64,000 nt of DNA from an uncultured Porphyromonadaceae bacterium. Its GTDB lineage: Bacteria > Bacteroidota > Bacteroidia > Bacteroidales > Muribaculaceae. The translations under genes were made by a program, and so were the position numbers. Positions 35,725 to 44,102 of the stretch are shown here, piece by piece. The notes beneath the pieces are model-generated. The model saw only the letters and a list, made by a program, of their open reading frames with translations. It did no database searches and was not told where the DNA came from. The stretch covers positions 3,959 through 67,958 of the forward strand of contig CABUIO010000010.1 of assembly GCA_902491625.1 (NCBI GenBank). Direction: 5' to 3'. The first letter of the stretch is position 1, and each line of letters begins with the position of its first letter.

Positions 35725-36240
35725 TCAGTCTTGGTTCAATCTATGTTCAATATCAAGGAGCGCCTTCTTGCGCCATACGCCCCAGCGATAGCCTCCCGGC
35801 ATGCCGTCGGAGCGCACTACCCTATGACACGGCACGAAGACAGCTATCGGATTGGCACCCACGGCATTGCCTACGGCGCGGCAACTCTTCGGACATCCGA
35901 TCCTGCGCGCAATCTCCGCGTAAGTGGTCGTCTCTCCGCGATGAATCCCGCGCAATGCCTCCCAGACGCGAAGCTGAAAAGGTGTGCCGCGCAGATCGAG
36001 CGGAACGTCGCAAAGAGACTCCCTGCCTGAAAAGAAATCCTGAAAGAACATCAATGCAGAGTCAATGAAAGGATGCTGGCCTTCTTCAAGCTTGCATCCG
36101 ACAAATTTACAGTGCAGCAACTCGAGAGTCTCATCGTGTCCTTTGTCTACAAACCACACCGCGCTCACCCCATTGTCGGAGGCAACCAAAACGACCTCAC
36201 CCAAAGACGTCTCCGCAAATCTATATATCAAGGTGTCCAC
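35725..36240 (-). CDS. ogt: Methylated-DNA-protein-cysteine methyltransferase
   Basis: Repairs O6-alkylguanine by transferring the alkyl group to its own cysteine. The 171-residue protein has the acceptor motif VPCHRVV with Cys138 and the DNA-binding segment FQLRVWEALRGIHRGETTTYAEIARRIG. Complete length. It overlaps no gene and precedes GH97 by 4 nt, an unusual operon partner. Confidence 0.93.
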   Translation of the reverse strand: MDTLIYRFAETSLGEVVLVASDNGVSAVWFVDKGHDETLELLHCKFVGCKLEEGQHPFIDSALMFFQDFFSGRESLCDVPLDLRGTPFQLRVWEALRGIHRGETTTYAEIARRIGCPKSCRAVGNAVGANPIAVFVPCHRVVRSDGMPGGYRWGVWRKKALLDIEHRLNQD

Positions 36241-36303
36241 TCCTTCAATTTTTTCACTGCAAAAATAGCCAAAAAATTTTTCTCAAAAAAATTGTCCCGA
36301 AAA

Positions 36304-36335
36304 TTTGGTTTATAAAATAAACCTAACTAACTTTG
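36304..36335 (+). promoter_or_regulatory. Promoter of the membrane-protein/winged-helix operon
   Basis: TTTG (36304-36307), 20-bp spacer, TAACTTTG (36328-36335). The spacer is filled by the first 17-bp palindrome, so a bound repressor would block RNA polymerase. Confidence 0.75.
36307..36323. promoter_or_regulatory. Operator palindrome 1
   Basis: GGTTTATAAAATAAACC is a perfect 7-3-7 inverted repeat lying between the -33 and -7 boxes. Confidence 0.65.
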
Positions 36336-36384
36336 TTCCCATAAAGGGCGGAATCGCGCGACCGCTCTTTTTTCAAAACAAAAT

Positions 36385-36401
36385 GGTTTATAAAATAAAC
36401 C
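36385..36401. promoter_or_regulatory. Operator palindrome 2
   Basis: An exact second copy of the 17-bp palindrome, 78 bp downstream in the leader and 31 nt before the start codon at 36432. Confidence 0.65.
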
Positions 36402-36431
36402 TAATTCAAAACCAAATAAACACTCTCTACA

Positions 36432-37055
36432 ATGGAAGACAGAAAACTTACTGAAAAAGAAAGCCTCGACGTTATAACATCGATGATAGCCCGCACCAAA
36501 GAACGATACATCGGCGATGGCAACATAATGCTCTTATGGGGATACCTGACAGTAGCCGTGACAGCGCTTGTCTGGATCATGCTCATGCTGACGCACCATC
36601 CCGCATGGAACTGGCTATGGTTCCTCATCTGGATCGTCGGAGGAACCCTCACGCCCATAATGGCACGCAAGCAGCAGAAAAAAGCAGGCGTGAAAAGCTA
36701 CTCCGACCGGATCTCCTCACGAATCTGGTCCGTAGTCGGATGGAGCGCCATATTCTCCACATTCTGCTGTCTCGGATTCCTGCTCTTCGGAGGAGTGGAT
36801 GCATGGAGCATGATGTTCGCCTTCGCACTGATAATCGTCCCCTTCGCCGAGATCTCCCAAGGCATCATCCTCAATGAGAAATCCCTCGTCGCCGGAGGAG
36901 GAGTCGGACTCGCCATCGGCATCTTCACCATCTGCTGCATCGCCGGAAGAATACCTCTCCGCGTCGACTGGTTCATGCCGCTCTTCATGCTTGCGTTTGC
37001 AGCGATGATGATTGTGCCGGGCCACGTCCTCAATCACAAAGCAAAAAGCAAATGA
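36432..37055 (+). CDS. Six-helix membrane protein of unknown function
   Basis: A 207-residue protein with a charged N-terminal helix (MEDRKLTEKESLDVITSMIARTKE read in two parts around residue 12) and six predicted membrane helices. No transporter or enzyme signature is visible. It is translationally coupled (ATGA) to a winged-helix regulator and lies behind a double-operator promoter, the usual layout of a sensor or transporter with its own repressor. Confidence 0.75.
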   Translation: MEDRKLTEKESLDVITSMIARTKERYIGDGNIMLLWGYLTVAVTALVWIMLMLTHHPAWNWLWFLIWIVGGTLTPIMARKQQKKAGVKSYSDRISSRIWSVVGWSAIFSTFCCLGFLLFGGVDAWSMMFAFALIIVPFAEISQGIILNEKSLVAGGGVGLAIGIFTICCIAGRIPLRVDWFMPLFMLAFAAMMIVPGHVLNHKAKSK

Positions 37056-37333
37056 AAGAACTCAATCCACTGCTACACTCCCAGCTGCGGCTTGCCGTCA
37101 TCTCCATACTGATGAACGTCGAGGAAGCGGATTTTGTCTACCTTAAACAGAAAACCGAATCCACCGCCGGCAACCTCAGCGTGCAACTCGACAAACTCTC
37201 CACCGCAGGCTACATCACCATCACGAAAGGCATCTCCGGCAAACGGCCGCGCACCACCTGCGCCATAACCGTCCTTGGGCGCCAAGCCTTCGAAGAATAC
37301 GTCGACACCCTCCGCACCTACCTCAACCTCTGA
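37052..37333 (+). CDS. Winged-helix transcriptional regulator
   Basis: A 93-residue single-domain winged-helix protein of the HTH_34/MarR-like type: LHSQLRLAVISILM, ADFVYLKQKT, GNLSVQLDKLSTAGYI (recognition helix) and the wing KGISGKRPRTTCAIT. This is known in Bacteroidetes as a small transcriptional regulator paired with a membrane protein. The two identical palindromes upstream suggest it represses its own operon. Confidence 0.88.
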   Translation: MKELNPLLHSQLRLAVISILMNVEEADFVYLKQKTESTAGNLSVQLDKLSTAGYITITKGISGKRPRTTCAITVLGRQAFEEYVDTLRTYLNL

Positions 37334-37409
37334 CCTCTGACAGTCCAATATTTAGTCCAACGCGAAATGCCTCATTTTGCCGGATTTTGCCGTGGTGGGC
37401 AAAAAAGAA

Positions 37410-37440
37410 AAGTTCTGAAAATCGCTGATTTTCAGAACTT
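37410..37440. terminator. Bidirectional terminator
   Basis: A perfect 14-bp stem (37410-37423 with 37427-37440) with a 3-nt loop, A-rich on the left and T-rich on the right. It serves the winged-helix operon and probably the tRNA on the other strand. Confidence 0.85.
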
Positions 37441-37465
37441 TTCTTCATTTTACTTTCGCTATGAG

Positions 37466-37539
37466 TGGTCCCACTTGGGCTTGAACCAAGGACTCCCTGA
37501 TTATGAGTCAGGTGCTCTAACCAACTGAGCTATAGGACC
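37466..37539 (-). tRNA. tRNA with CAU anticodon (Met elongator or Ile2)
   Basis: A full cloverleaf on the minus strand: acceptor GGTCCTA with TGGGACC (one T-G pair), D-arm with AGCTCAGTTGGTTAGAGC, anticodon loop CTCATAA between CCTGA and TCAGG, and T-arm with GGTTCAAGCCC-type sequence. No CCA is encoded. The acceptor pairs C4-G69 and C5-G68 are those recognised by TilS on tRNA-Ile2, so a lysidine-modified isoleucine tRNA is a real option beside methionine. Confidence 0.92.
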
Positions 37540-37621
37540 TTTATTCTAACTATTATGAAACGAAGCTTCGGGCGTATGTCGCCCTCGGCGTTTATTTAGC
37601 TTTCACAAGCTTTTTCAAGCG

Positions 37622-37652
37622 CAAAGGTAATTCTTTTTTGAGTGGCGTGCAA
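37622..37652 (-). promoter_or_regulatory. Promoter of the tRNA gene
   Basis: Minus-strand TACCTTTG (37622-37629) with TTG (37650-37652) 20 bp upstream, giving a leader of about 75 nt before the tRNA. Confidence 0.7.
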
Positions 37653-37748
37653 GTGTTTTTGAAAGGTTTTTGTTTTTCGTCATTTCTTCTTTACTCTAAC
37701 TCCCTATACGCCAATCCGATACATTACTGCTCAACGCTTCGTCAATTC

Positions 37749-39047
37749 CTATTTCACCGGGAGCGTTGGTAGGGCGTGGCTGCGCATGAGGCGGTTGCCG
37801 ATGCGGCAGCGAAGGCATTTGTTGCAGTCGCAGTATTGCTTTCGGAGCTGGATGAGTCCCTGGGTGTCGAAGGCGTCGCGAGGTTTGATGCCTACACGCT
37901 GCCAGTCGCGTATGAGAGTGTTCTGTTCGGGCGGCAGGGACACGAGAAGGTCGGTGGCGGCGTCTTCGAGTTCGACGTTGCCTTGCAGTCGTCCGAGAGC
38001 AAATGCGAGCGGCGCGATGGCGTTGATGAATATGAGTCGCAGGGAGTTGTCGCTTAGAGCGTCGGCGGATACTCGGGGCGAGGGTGCCCCGAGAGTGTAG
38101 TGGTTTGACCAAAATCCGTCAAACCGCAGGTTCAAGAGTCCGGCGAGCGTTTCCGCGTCAATCTTTCCTTGCGTGAGTAGTCCGACAATGTCGCCGGCTT
38201 TGGGGAGTATGCGGGCGAGGTATGCGAGTCTGCGATATGGGGAACTTTGAGGACGGAATCCTGAAGATTTCCAGATCTCGCGCGGTAGCGTCCGGAGGTC
38301 GTATTTGTGCGAAAGGAAGTCGTATTCGGATTGCAGGGTGTAGAAATAGGCGTCGGGGGTAGCGGGTGGTTTCGCGAGGAGTCCGGCGGTGCCGATGACT
38401 ATGGCGTCGAGCTGCATGGGGTCGTCGGCATGGCGGGCGCAGTAGTTGAGGTTGAGGCGCATTGCCGTCTGTTCGAATGGCTGCGAGTTGACGCCGAAGC
38501 CTAAGGCACGCGCCAATGCCACGATGCAGGTGTGTGCCAGATCGCCGTCAAGATGACGGAGAGTATCGATGATATGGTCGCTCTTATCCCGCAGTCGTTC
38601 GTAAGCTGCGGACTGTATGGCGTCGGTTGTGAGGAGTGGCGGCATTTCGGCAAGTTTGTTCCCGCATCTGAGCGGAGGAGGCTGCGAGGCATCGACGGTA
38701 AGTCCGGCATAGAGTTCCACGAGCTTCGAGGAAAGAGGGAAGAGGAGTTGAGGGACAGGGAGTCCGTTGTCGCGCATGAGCGTGGCGTCGTTGACGGCGA
38801 CAACATGCAGTATAATGTTGGCGTATGCCGGGTCGAGATGATGGTTGTGGCGCCACCAGTCGGACGCTTTGACATGGATCTCGATATTTCCCGCCCACTC
38901 GAAACCATCGAGAATAATCTTTGCATTGAAGAAATCAGGGCCGGCGGCATTATTCAATATTCCGGGGTCGATTATGCGTACTCTTCTGCCGTCGACCAGA
39001 TGGAGGTCGGCGTTGCCGTAAAGACGCCATTTCCAGGCGTATTGCAT
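37749..39047 (-). CDS. DUF2851 protein
   Basis: A 432-residue cytoplasmic protein of a Bacteroidetes-specific family: MQYAWKWRLYGNADLHLVDGRRVRI, NAAGPDFFNAKI, WAGNIEIHVKASDWWRHNHHLDPAYANIILHVV and a C-terminal cysteine cluster (QYCDCNKCLRCRIG) that could bind zinc. The D...E-x-H pattern in the N-terminal part resembles nuclease folds, but no function is established. I start at the ATG complementary to 39045-39047 because the family begins there; the open frame extends to 39134 without support. Confidence 0.85.
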   Translation of the reverse strand: MQYAWKWRLYGNADLHLVDGRRVRIIDPGILNNAAGPDFFNAKIILDGFEWAGNIEIHVKASDWWRHNHHLDPAYANIILHVVAVNDATLMRDNGLPVPQLLFPLSSKLVELYAGLTVDASQPPPLRCGNKLAEMPPLLTTDAIQSAAYERLRDKSDHIIDTLRHLDGDLAHTCIVALARALGFGVNSQPFEQTAMRLNLNYCARHADDPMQLDAIVIGTAGLLAKPPATPDAYFYTLQSEYDFLSHKYDLRTLPREIWKSSGFRPQSSPYRRLAYLARILPKAGDIVGLLTQGKIDAETLAGLLNLRFDGFWSNHYTLGAPSPRVSADALSDNSLRLIFINAIAPLAFALGRLQGNVELEDAATDLLVSLPPEQNTLIRDWQRVGIKPRDAFDTQGLIQLRKQYCDCNKCLRCRIGNRLMRSHALPTLPVK

Positions 39048-39119
39048 AATCTTTTCCAAGGCAAATGTTAATTTTAAGTTAAACAATCTTAAAAGACAGG
39101 TATCAAGAGAGCGAAAATG

Positions 39120-39150
39120 TTGACGAATCACCAAATTCGTGTTATCTTTG
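39120..39150 (+). promoter_or_regulatory. Orphan plus-strand promoter
   Basis: TTG (39120-39122), 20-bp spacer, TATCTTTG (39143-39150), with no plus-strand gene downstream, only a terminator at 39192-39226. Confidence 0.6.
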
Positions 39151-39156
39151 TCGTGT

Positions 39157-39226
39157 GTTTTTCATAGTATTAAATTAAGATTAAGGTTTCGGTCTATCTC
39201 CTTGTGAAAAGAGATAGACTTTTTTT
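39157..39226 (+). ncRNA. Candidate small RNA
   Basis: A promoter (39120-39150) followed about 40 nt later by a strong intrinsic terminator defines a predicted transcript of roughly 70 nt with no protein-coding content that I can support. Ends are estimates. Confidence 0.4.
39192..39226 (+). terminator. Intrinsic terminator of the orphan transcript
   Basis: A 9-bp perfect stem GTCTATCTC (39192-39200) with GAGATAGAC (39211-39219) followed by seven T. The T-run exists only on the plus strand. Confidence 0.75.
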
Positions 39227-39579
39227 ATGCTTGTTTTTGAGTTTGTTATTCATATTGACAAGGGGATGGACTTTTTTGGACAGGAGAACAGGAGATTTTG
39301 GGGACAGGAGAGCGGAAAGAAGGAGCCTGGGGCAACGCGGCAGAGCCGCGTGCGGAAACGGCTCCGCCATTCGGATTTCGCCAGGCTTGGGAAACAATTT
39401 TTTCGAACAATATTTTCAAACCATTGGGAACCATTATTTCAAACCATCATTAACCATTATTGGCGAACAAGGGGAACAATAAGGAACAATAGATTTTTTT
39501 GAGGGAGAGGAGAACAGGAGATTTTTAGGAGAGGGGAGCGGGGAGCCTTCGACGCACGAGGGGGGGGCATAATTCCATG
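39227..39579. repeat. Non-coding region with degenerate direct repeats
   Basis: A 17-bp direct repeat GGAGAACAGGAGATTTT occurs at 39283-39299 and 39509-39525, each followed by purine-rich similar sequence. Between are a GGCAGAGCCG/CGGCTCCGCC inverted repeat (about 39340-39370) and a run of AACCATT/AACAA-type short repeats (39410-39490). No convincing gene. Confidence 0.5.
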
Positions 39580-41277
39580 TCAGGAGTTTTTGGAGCGGTT
39601 GTTGTAGACGGTCTGGATGGAGCAGCGGAGCATCTTGGCTATCTTGGAGCTTTCGGTGATGCCGAGTTTGCGGAGGGCATAGATTCGCAGGCGCGTGTTG
39701 GGAAGTTCGCCGTCCTTAAGCTCAATCTTTTCATTGTCGGGGAGCGTGGCGTTGATCTCGTCGATGAAGTCGGGATAGATCGAAAGGAACATCCGGTCGA
39801 AGGTGCTGTAGAATTTCTTCATCTCGCCGGTGAGGAACTTGGGGTTCTCAAGTTCGTTGCGGAGTTCGCCGTACTGGTTGGTCTTGACCTTGCGAAGCAT
39901 CTTCTTAAGGAGGGAGTCGACGTCGTTAATGAAGTCGGAGGCCATCGTGAAGGCATACATTATATATTGCTGCTTGACGGCGTTGGCTTCCTTGAGGTTG
40001 TCGTTGGCAAGGGCAAGCGAAGCGTTTAGCTGGTGTTCCTCCTGATGAGCCTTGTCAAGGTCGTTACGAGCCTTGTCGAGTTCGCATATCTTCGACTGAA
40101 GGGCGAGATTAGCCTCATTGAGCTGCATCTGACGGCGGCGGTTGCGTCGAAGGAGGACTATGACGAAGCATATCAGGATTATTGCAACGAGAAGCATCGA
40201 ACATGCGAGCACAAGGAAGAGCGTAAGCCTTCTTTTCTGCGAGTCGATTGTCTGCATCTGTTGATTGATGGTGTCGATGTAGGCTTTGTGGAGGACATCG
40301 AGCAGTTCGGAGAGCGAGACGATTCGGATACGGTTGTGGTATTTCTGAGCCATTTCGGCACAGTAGTTCGCGTATGCATAGGCGCGGTCGATCCCTTTGG
40401 AGCGGTACATCTCGTCAGCTATTTCCTCCAGCGAGGCGATGTCGCAGTTGGCGGTGCGGATGTCGGCAAAAGCGGAGAGTATGATATAGCGTTGACGAGA
40501 CTGCTGGTCGCCACGCGCTTCGGCGGCTTTTCCGAGCCAATAGGCGGCGATGGCGTCGTCGCGGGTATCAAGGTCGGAATTCACTACATACTTCTTCAAT
40601 TTGTTGTAGGAAGCATCGTCAAGTGGCTTGCCGTCTGCTTTGACCACATCCCACCAGACACTGTAGGGATGGTCCGGCGTAAGATATTTGCCTATGGAGT
40701 CGTTGTAAGCCTGAGCCTGGCGGTTAAGGCGTTCGGCCAAGGGTCTGTCGTCTCCTGCGTAGTGGGCGTTGTGGGAGTAGAGATATTGCAGCGAATTGAA
40801 ATAATTGGGAAGAAGCGCCGGACTAAGTTCTTTTCTTTCGATGTTTTCAAGTTCGGCACGGGCTTCGGAGAAGAGTCCCGCGGCGCTGTATATGTCAGCC
40901 TTGTGGATTGTCCAGAGATTTCTTGCATTGACATCTCCGTCAGAGGCGGCGAAGGCGAGGTCGGCATATTTCAGGGCGCTGTCTGGGTTGAAGAAAGAAT
41001 ACTCCGAATAGAGCTGCGATAGATAGACGTAGCGCTCCGCGCGTGTGACCGCATGGCGCAACTGCGACTTCACAGCATTGATCTGCTGTTCCTTCGCGCC
41101 GATATACTTATCCTTGTCGGCAACCATCCGGTCGAGAGTGCTGTAGAGTTCCTCAAGGGGCATATTTATATATTTGCGCGCCTCCGCCGCATCAGCGACG
41201 ACCGCGACCGCAGCCATCAGGAAAAGGATAATAGTCCTGCTAATATATCTTATATCAAGTCTGTATGTCATGTTCAT
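39580..41277 (-). CDS. DUF6377 regulator-like membrane protein with C-terminal HTH
   Basis: A 565-residue protein: signal/anchor (about residues 14-30), helical TPR-like sensor region (residues 35-330, e.g. YLSQLYSEYSFFNPDSALKYADLA), a membrane helix (about 351-373, LFLVLACSMLLVAIILICFVIVLL), a coiled coil (375-430) and a C-terminal DNA-binding-type segment ending LGITESSKIAKMLRCSIQTVYNNRSK. This architecture is used by Bacteroidetes for regulators near glycan loci. It is divergent from the PUL genes and is the only regulator there. Confidence 0.82.
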   Translation of the reverse strand: MNMTYRLDIRYISRTIILFLMAAVAVVADAAEARKYINMPLEELYSTLDRMVADKDKYIGAKEQQINAVKSQLRHAVTRAERYVYLSQLYSEYSFFNPDSALKYADLAFAASDGDVNARNLWTIHKADIYSAAGLFSEARAELENIERKELSPALLPNYFNSLQYLYSHNAHYAGDDRPLAERLNRQAQAYNDSIGKYLTPDHPYSVWWDVVKADGKPLDDASYNKLKKYVVNSDLDTRDDAIAAYWLGKAAEARGDQQSRQRYIILSAFADIRTANCDIASLEEIADEMYRSKGIDRAYAYANYCAEMAQKYHNRIRIVSLSELLDVLHKAYIDTINQQMQTIDSQKRRLTLFLVLACSMLLVAIILICFVIVLLRRNRRRQMQLNEANLALQSKICELDKARNDLDKAHQEEHQLNASLALANDNLKEANAVKQQYIMYAFTMASDFINDVDSLLKKMLRKVKTNQYGELRNELENPKFLTGEMKKFYSTFDRMFLSIYPDFIDEINATLPDNEKIELKDGELPNTRLRIYALRKLGITESSKIAKMLRCSIQTVYNNRSKNS

Positions 41278-41693
41278 GGAGTCTGTCTATAGCGCAATAT
41301 TCATCCCGAGGGGCTCCTCGTTTCCAATTCAAGTGCGAATTTACCAAATATTTTGTGGAATCTCCCAACTTTTTTCTGTTTTTTAGAGAGAGCGCTCCTC
41401 CGGCATGTCAAAGAGCGTCGGCGAGGAGGCCATTCCGGACTCTGAAAAAGTAGATATTTCAAGGTCATCAACTTGTCATGTCGCGAGATGTCTTTTTACT
41501 TGAATCAGATTTAAGAGCATTGTCTATCAGAGGTAAAGATTATCCCGGAGATACTTGAAAGCCATCGCGAGCAGGAAGGGTACGGAAGAGTGCACAAAGT
41601 AAATAATTGAACGCGCACACGCGCAAGTATTGTTTTGAGAATAGAATTAAAAATGCTAACTTCGTGACAAAACCTAACTAACATTCATTATTC
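41278..41693. other. Divergent intergenic region between DUF6377 gene and PUL
   Basis: A 416-nt stretch. It contains the PUL promoter near its right end (41634-41664). I see no other gene; the rest is moderately AT-rich and could hold regulator-binding sites. Confidence 0.5.
41634..41664 (+). promoter_or_regulatory. Promoter of the glycan locus
   Basis: TTTG (41634-41637), 19-bp spacer and TAACTTCG (41657-41664; one base off TAnnTTTG). The first GH3 starts 29 nt later. Confidence 0.6.
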
Positions 41694-44015
41694 ATGAGAA
41701 TCAGAACAACATTAGCCATGCTCACTCTGGCCGCAGGAGTGGCATGTAGCGCGCCGGTCAAGCCGGCCATCCCCTATGATGCCGATCTGGAGTCGCAGGT
41801 CGACAAGATTGTCGGCGGCATGTCGCTTCAGGACAAGGTCGGCCAGATGTGTCAGCTCACCGTCGACATGGTCACCGATTTCCAAGCAAAAGGAGGACCC
41901 GCCATCGACAAAAACCGCCTCAAATGGGCTTTCGGGGAGTATAAAGTCGGCTCCATCCTCAACGTGCCCTTCGGCGGGGCGCAGTCGCCTCAGGTGTGGC
42001 GGTCGGTGATCAAGGATATTCAGGATGCCTCGATGAAATACATCGGCGTTCCCGACATCTACGGCGTTGACGAGATCCACGGCACGACCTACACCGCCGG
42101 CGGCATCCTCTTCCCTCAGGAGGTCAACATGGCCGCCTCGTTCAACCGCGGCCTGACGCGCCGCATCGGCGAGATCTCCGCCTACGAAACACGCGCCAGC
42201 AGCATTCCCTGGTCGTTCGCTCCGGTGATGGACGTGGCGCGCAACGCCGCGTGGCCGCGTGTCTGGGAGAGCTTCGGCGAGGATCCCTACCTCAACGGAC
42301 AGCTTGCCCGAGAGCTGGTCATCGGTATGCAGGGCACCGACCCAAACCGCATCGGCATGTATAATGTCGCTGCCTGTGCCAAGCACTACATGGCCTACGG
42401 CGCCGCCACGACGGGCAAAGACCGCACGCCCTCGTCGGTCACCGACCAGGACATGCGAGAGAAATATTTCTATGCCTTCAAGGAGTGTGTCGAGGCCGGA
42501 GTGCTCTCCGTCATGGTCAATTCGGGCATGAACAAGGGTGTACCCTTCCACGCCAACAAGGAATATCTCACCGGATGGCTTAAGGATGGTCTGAACTGGG
42601 ACGGCGTCATCGTGACAGACTGGGCCGACATCAACAATGTCTGGAAGCGCGACCGTGTGGCAAAAGACTATAAAGAGGCCATCATGCTCTGTATCAACGC
42701 AGGAATCGACATGGCAATGACTCCTTACGATGTCGATTTCTGCACATACCTCACCGAGCTTGTCAACGAAGGGAAAGTGCCGATGAGCCGCATCGACGAC
42801 GCCGTAAAGCGCATCATCCGCCTCAAGCTGCGCCTGAACCTCTGGAAAGACCAGTATGCCGACCTCAAGAAATATCCTGACTTCGCTTCCGAGAAGCACG
42901 CCGCCGTGGCTCTCGACATGGCACTCCAGAGCGAGGTGCTCCTTAAGAACGAGGGTATACTTCCTCTGGCCGAGGGCACGAAGATCCTCGTCACCGGTCC
43001 CAATGCCGACACCATGCGCGCCCTCAACGGCGGCTGGAGCTACACATGGCAGGGTTCCGCCGACAAGAAATACCACGAGCAGTACAACACCATCCTCGAA
43101 GCGATGCGCAACCGCTTCGGCGCCGATAACGTGACCTATGTCCCGGGCGTACAATATAAGGAGGACGGCCAATACTTCGAGGAGCTGACTCCCGACATCG
43201 ACTCCGCCGTGGCTGCAGCCTCTGGTTGCGACGTCATCGTGGCCTGCATCGGCGAGAACTCCTATTGCGAGACTCCTGGCAACACCGACGACATCACCCT
43301 CTCGGCCAACCAGACCGAGCTTGTGAAGCGTCTCGCCGCCACAGGCAAGCCTGTCGTGCTGATCCTCAACGAGGGACGTCCCCGCGTGATCAACAAGATC
43401 GTGCCGCTTGCCAAGGCCGTCGTAGACATCATGCTTCCCGGTAACTACGGCGCCGACGCCCTCGCGCAGCTCCTTGCCGGCGACGCCAACTTCAGCGCCA
43501 AGCTCCCCTTCACATATCCCCGCACCACCAACTCGCTCCACACCTACGACTACAAGCCGATGGAGAATCAGGGCACCATGCAGGGCAACTACAACTACGA
43601 CGCCAAGATGGACGTCGAGTGGGAGTTCGGCGACGGCCTCAGCTACACCACCTACAGCTACAGCAACATGCGCGTGGACCGCACTTCGTTCGCTTCCGGC
43701 GACATCCTGCGATTCACCGTCGACGTCACCAACACCGGCGACCGCGAAGGCATGGAGCCGGTGCTTCTCTACAGCTCCGACCTCGTGGCCTCCGTATCGC
43801 CCGATGTCAAGCGTCTCCGCGCCTTCGACAAGGTGAGCCTCAAGCCCGGCGAGACGAAGAGCGTCACACTTGAGATTCCTGCCGACGACCTCGCGTTCGT
43901 GGGCTACGACAACCGCTGGATCCTTGAGGAGGGCGAATTCACCTTCCTCTGCGGAGGACAGCACGTCGAGGCTACATGCTCGGCCACAAAAGTATGGAAC
44001 ACACCTGACAAATAA
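41694..44015 (+). CDS. GH3-family beta-glucosidase 1
   Basis: A 773-residue periplasmic enzyme with a signal peptide (MRIRTTLAMLTLAAGVACS; a cysteine at 18 could allow lipidation). The TIM barrel contains WPRVWESFGEDPYL and AACAKHYMAYG, and the nucleophile segment GVIVTDWADI with Asp at about residue 309; then the alpha/beta sandwich (IGENSYCETPGNTDDITL) and a C-terminal FnIII domain. Such enzymes release glucose from the non-reducing end of beta-glucan oligosaccharides. First gene of the locus. Confidence 0.93.
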   Translation: MRIRTTLAMLTLAAGVACSAPVKPAIPYDADLESQVDKIVGGMSLQDKVGQMCQLTVDMVTDFQAKGGPAIDKNRLKWAFGEYKVGSILNVPFGGAQSPQVWRSVIKDIQDASMKYIGVPDIYGVDEIHGTTYTAGGILFPQEVNMAASFNRGLTRRIGEISAYETRASSIPWSFAPVMDVARNAAWPRVWESFGEDPYLNGQLARELVIGMQGTDPNRIGMYNVAACAKHYMAYGAATTGKDRTPSSVTDQDMREKYFYAFKECVEAGVLSVMVNSGMNKGVPFHANKEYLTGWLKDGLNWDGVIVTDWADINNVWKRDRVAKDYKEAIMLCINAGIDMAMTPYDVDFCTYLTELVNEGKVPMSRIDDAVKRIIRLKLRLNLWKDQYADLKKYPDFASEKHAAVALDMALQSEVLLKNEGILPLAEGTKILVTGPNADTMRALNGGWSYTWQGSADKKYHEQYNTILEAMRNRFGADNVTYVPGVQYKEDGQYFEELTPDIDSAVAAASGCDVIVACIGENSYCETPGNTDDITLSANQTELVKRLAATGKPVVLILNEGRPRVINKIVPLAKAVVDIMLPGNYGADALAQLLAGDANFSAKLPFTYPRTTNSLHTYDYKPMENQGTMQGNYNYDAKMDVEWEFGDGLSYTTYSYSNMRVDRTSFASGDILRFTVDVTNTGDREGMEPVLLYSSDLVASVSPDVKRLRAFDKVSLKPGETKSVTLEIPADDLAFVGYDNRWILEEGEFTFLCGGQHVEATCSATKVWNTPDK

Positions 44016-44102
44016 GCGACGTCCGGCGCCGCGTCACGCATGGCGCGGCACCGGATCCGCAACACATTTATCTATCTACTTTTTCTACAACCAAAATCCA
44101 TC

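Noticed and set aside
33624..36240. GH97 as part of the beta-glucan locus
   Set aside because: It is on the other strand, 5 kb away behind ogt, with its own terminator, and GH97 acts on alpha-linked sugars.
39048..39134. Extended N-terminus of the DUF2851 protein
   Set aside because: The family begins at MQYAWKWRL; the extra residues show no conservation signature.
39204..39482. Plus-strand open frame with a hydrophobic, signal-like start
   Set aside because: It begins with GTG inside the terminator loop and runs through repeats and the GC-rich hairpin; composition is not that of a real gene.
41278..41693. Riboswitch or small RNA in the PUL intergenic region
   Set aside because: No conserved aptamer words or strong terminator hairpin were found apart from the promoter.
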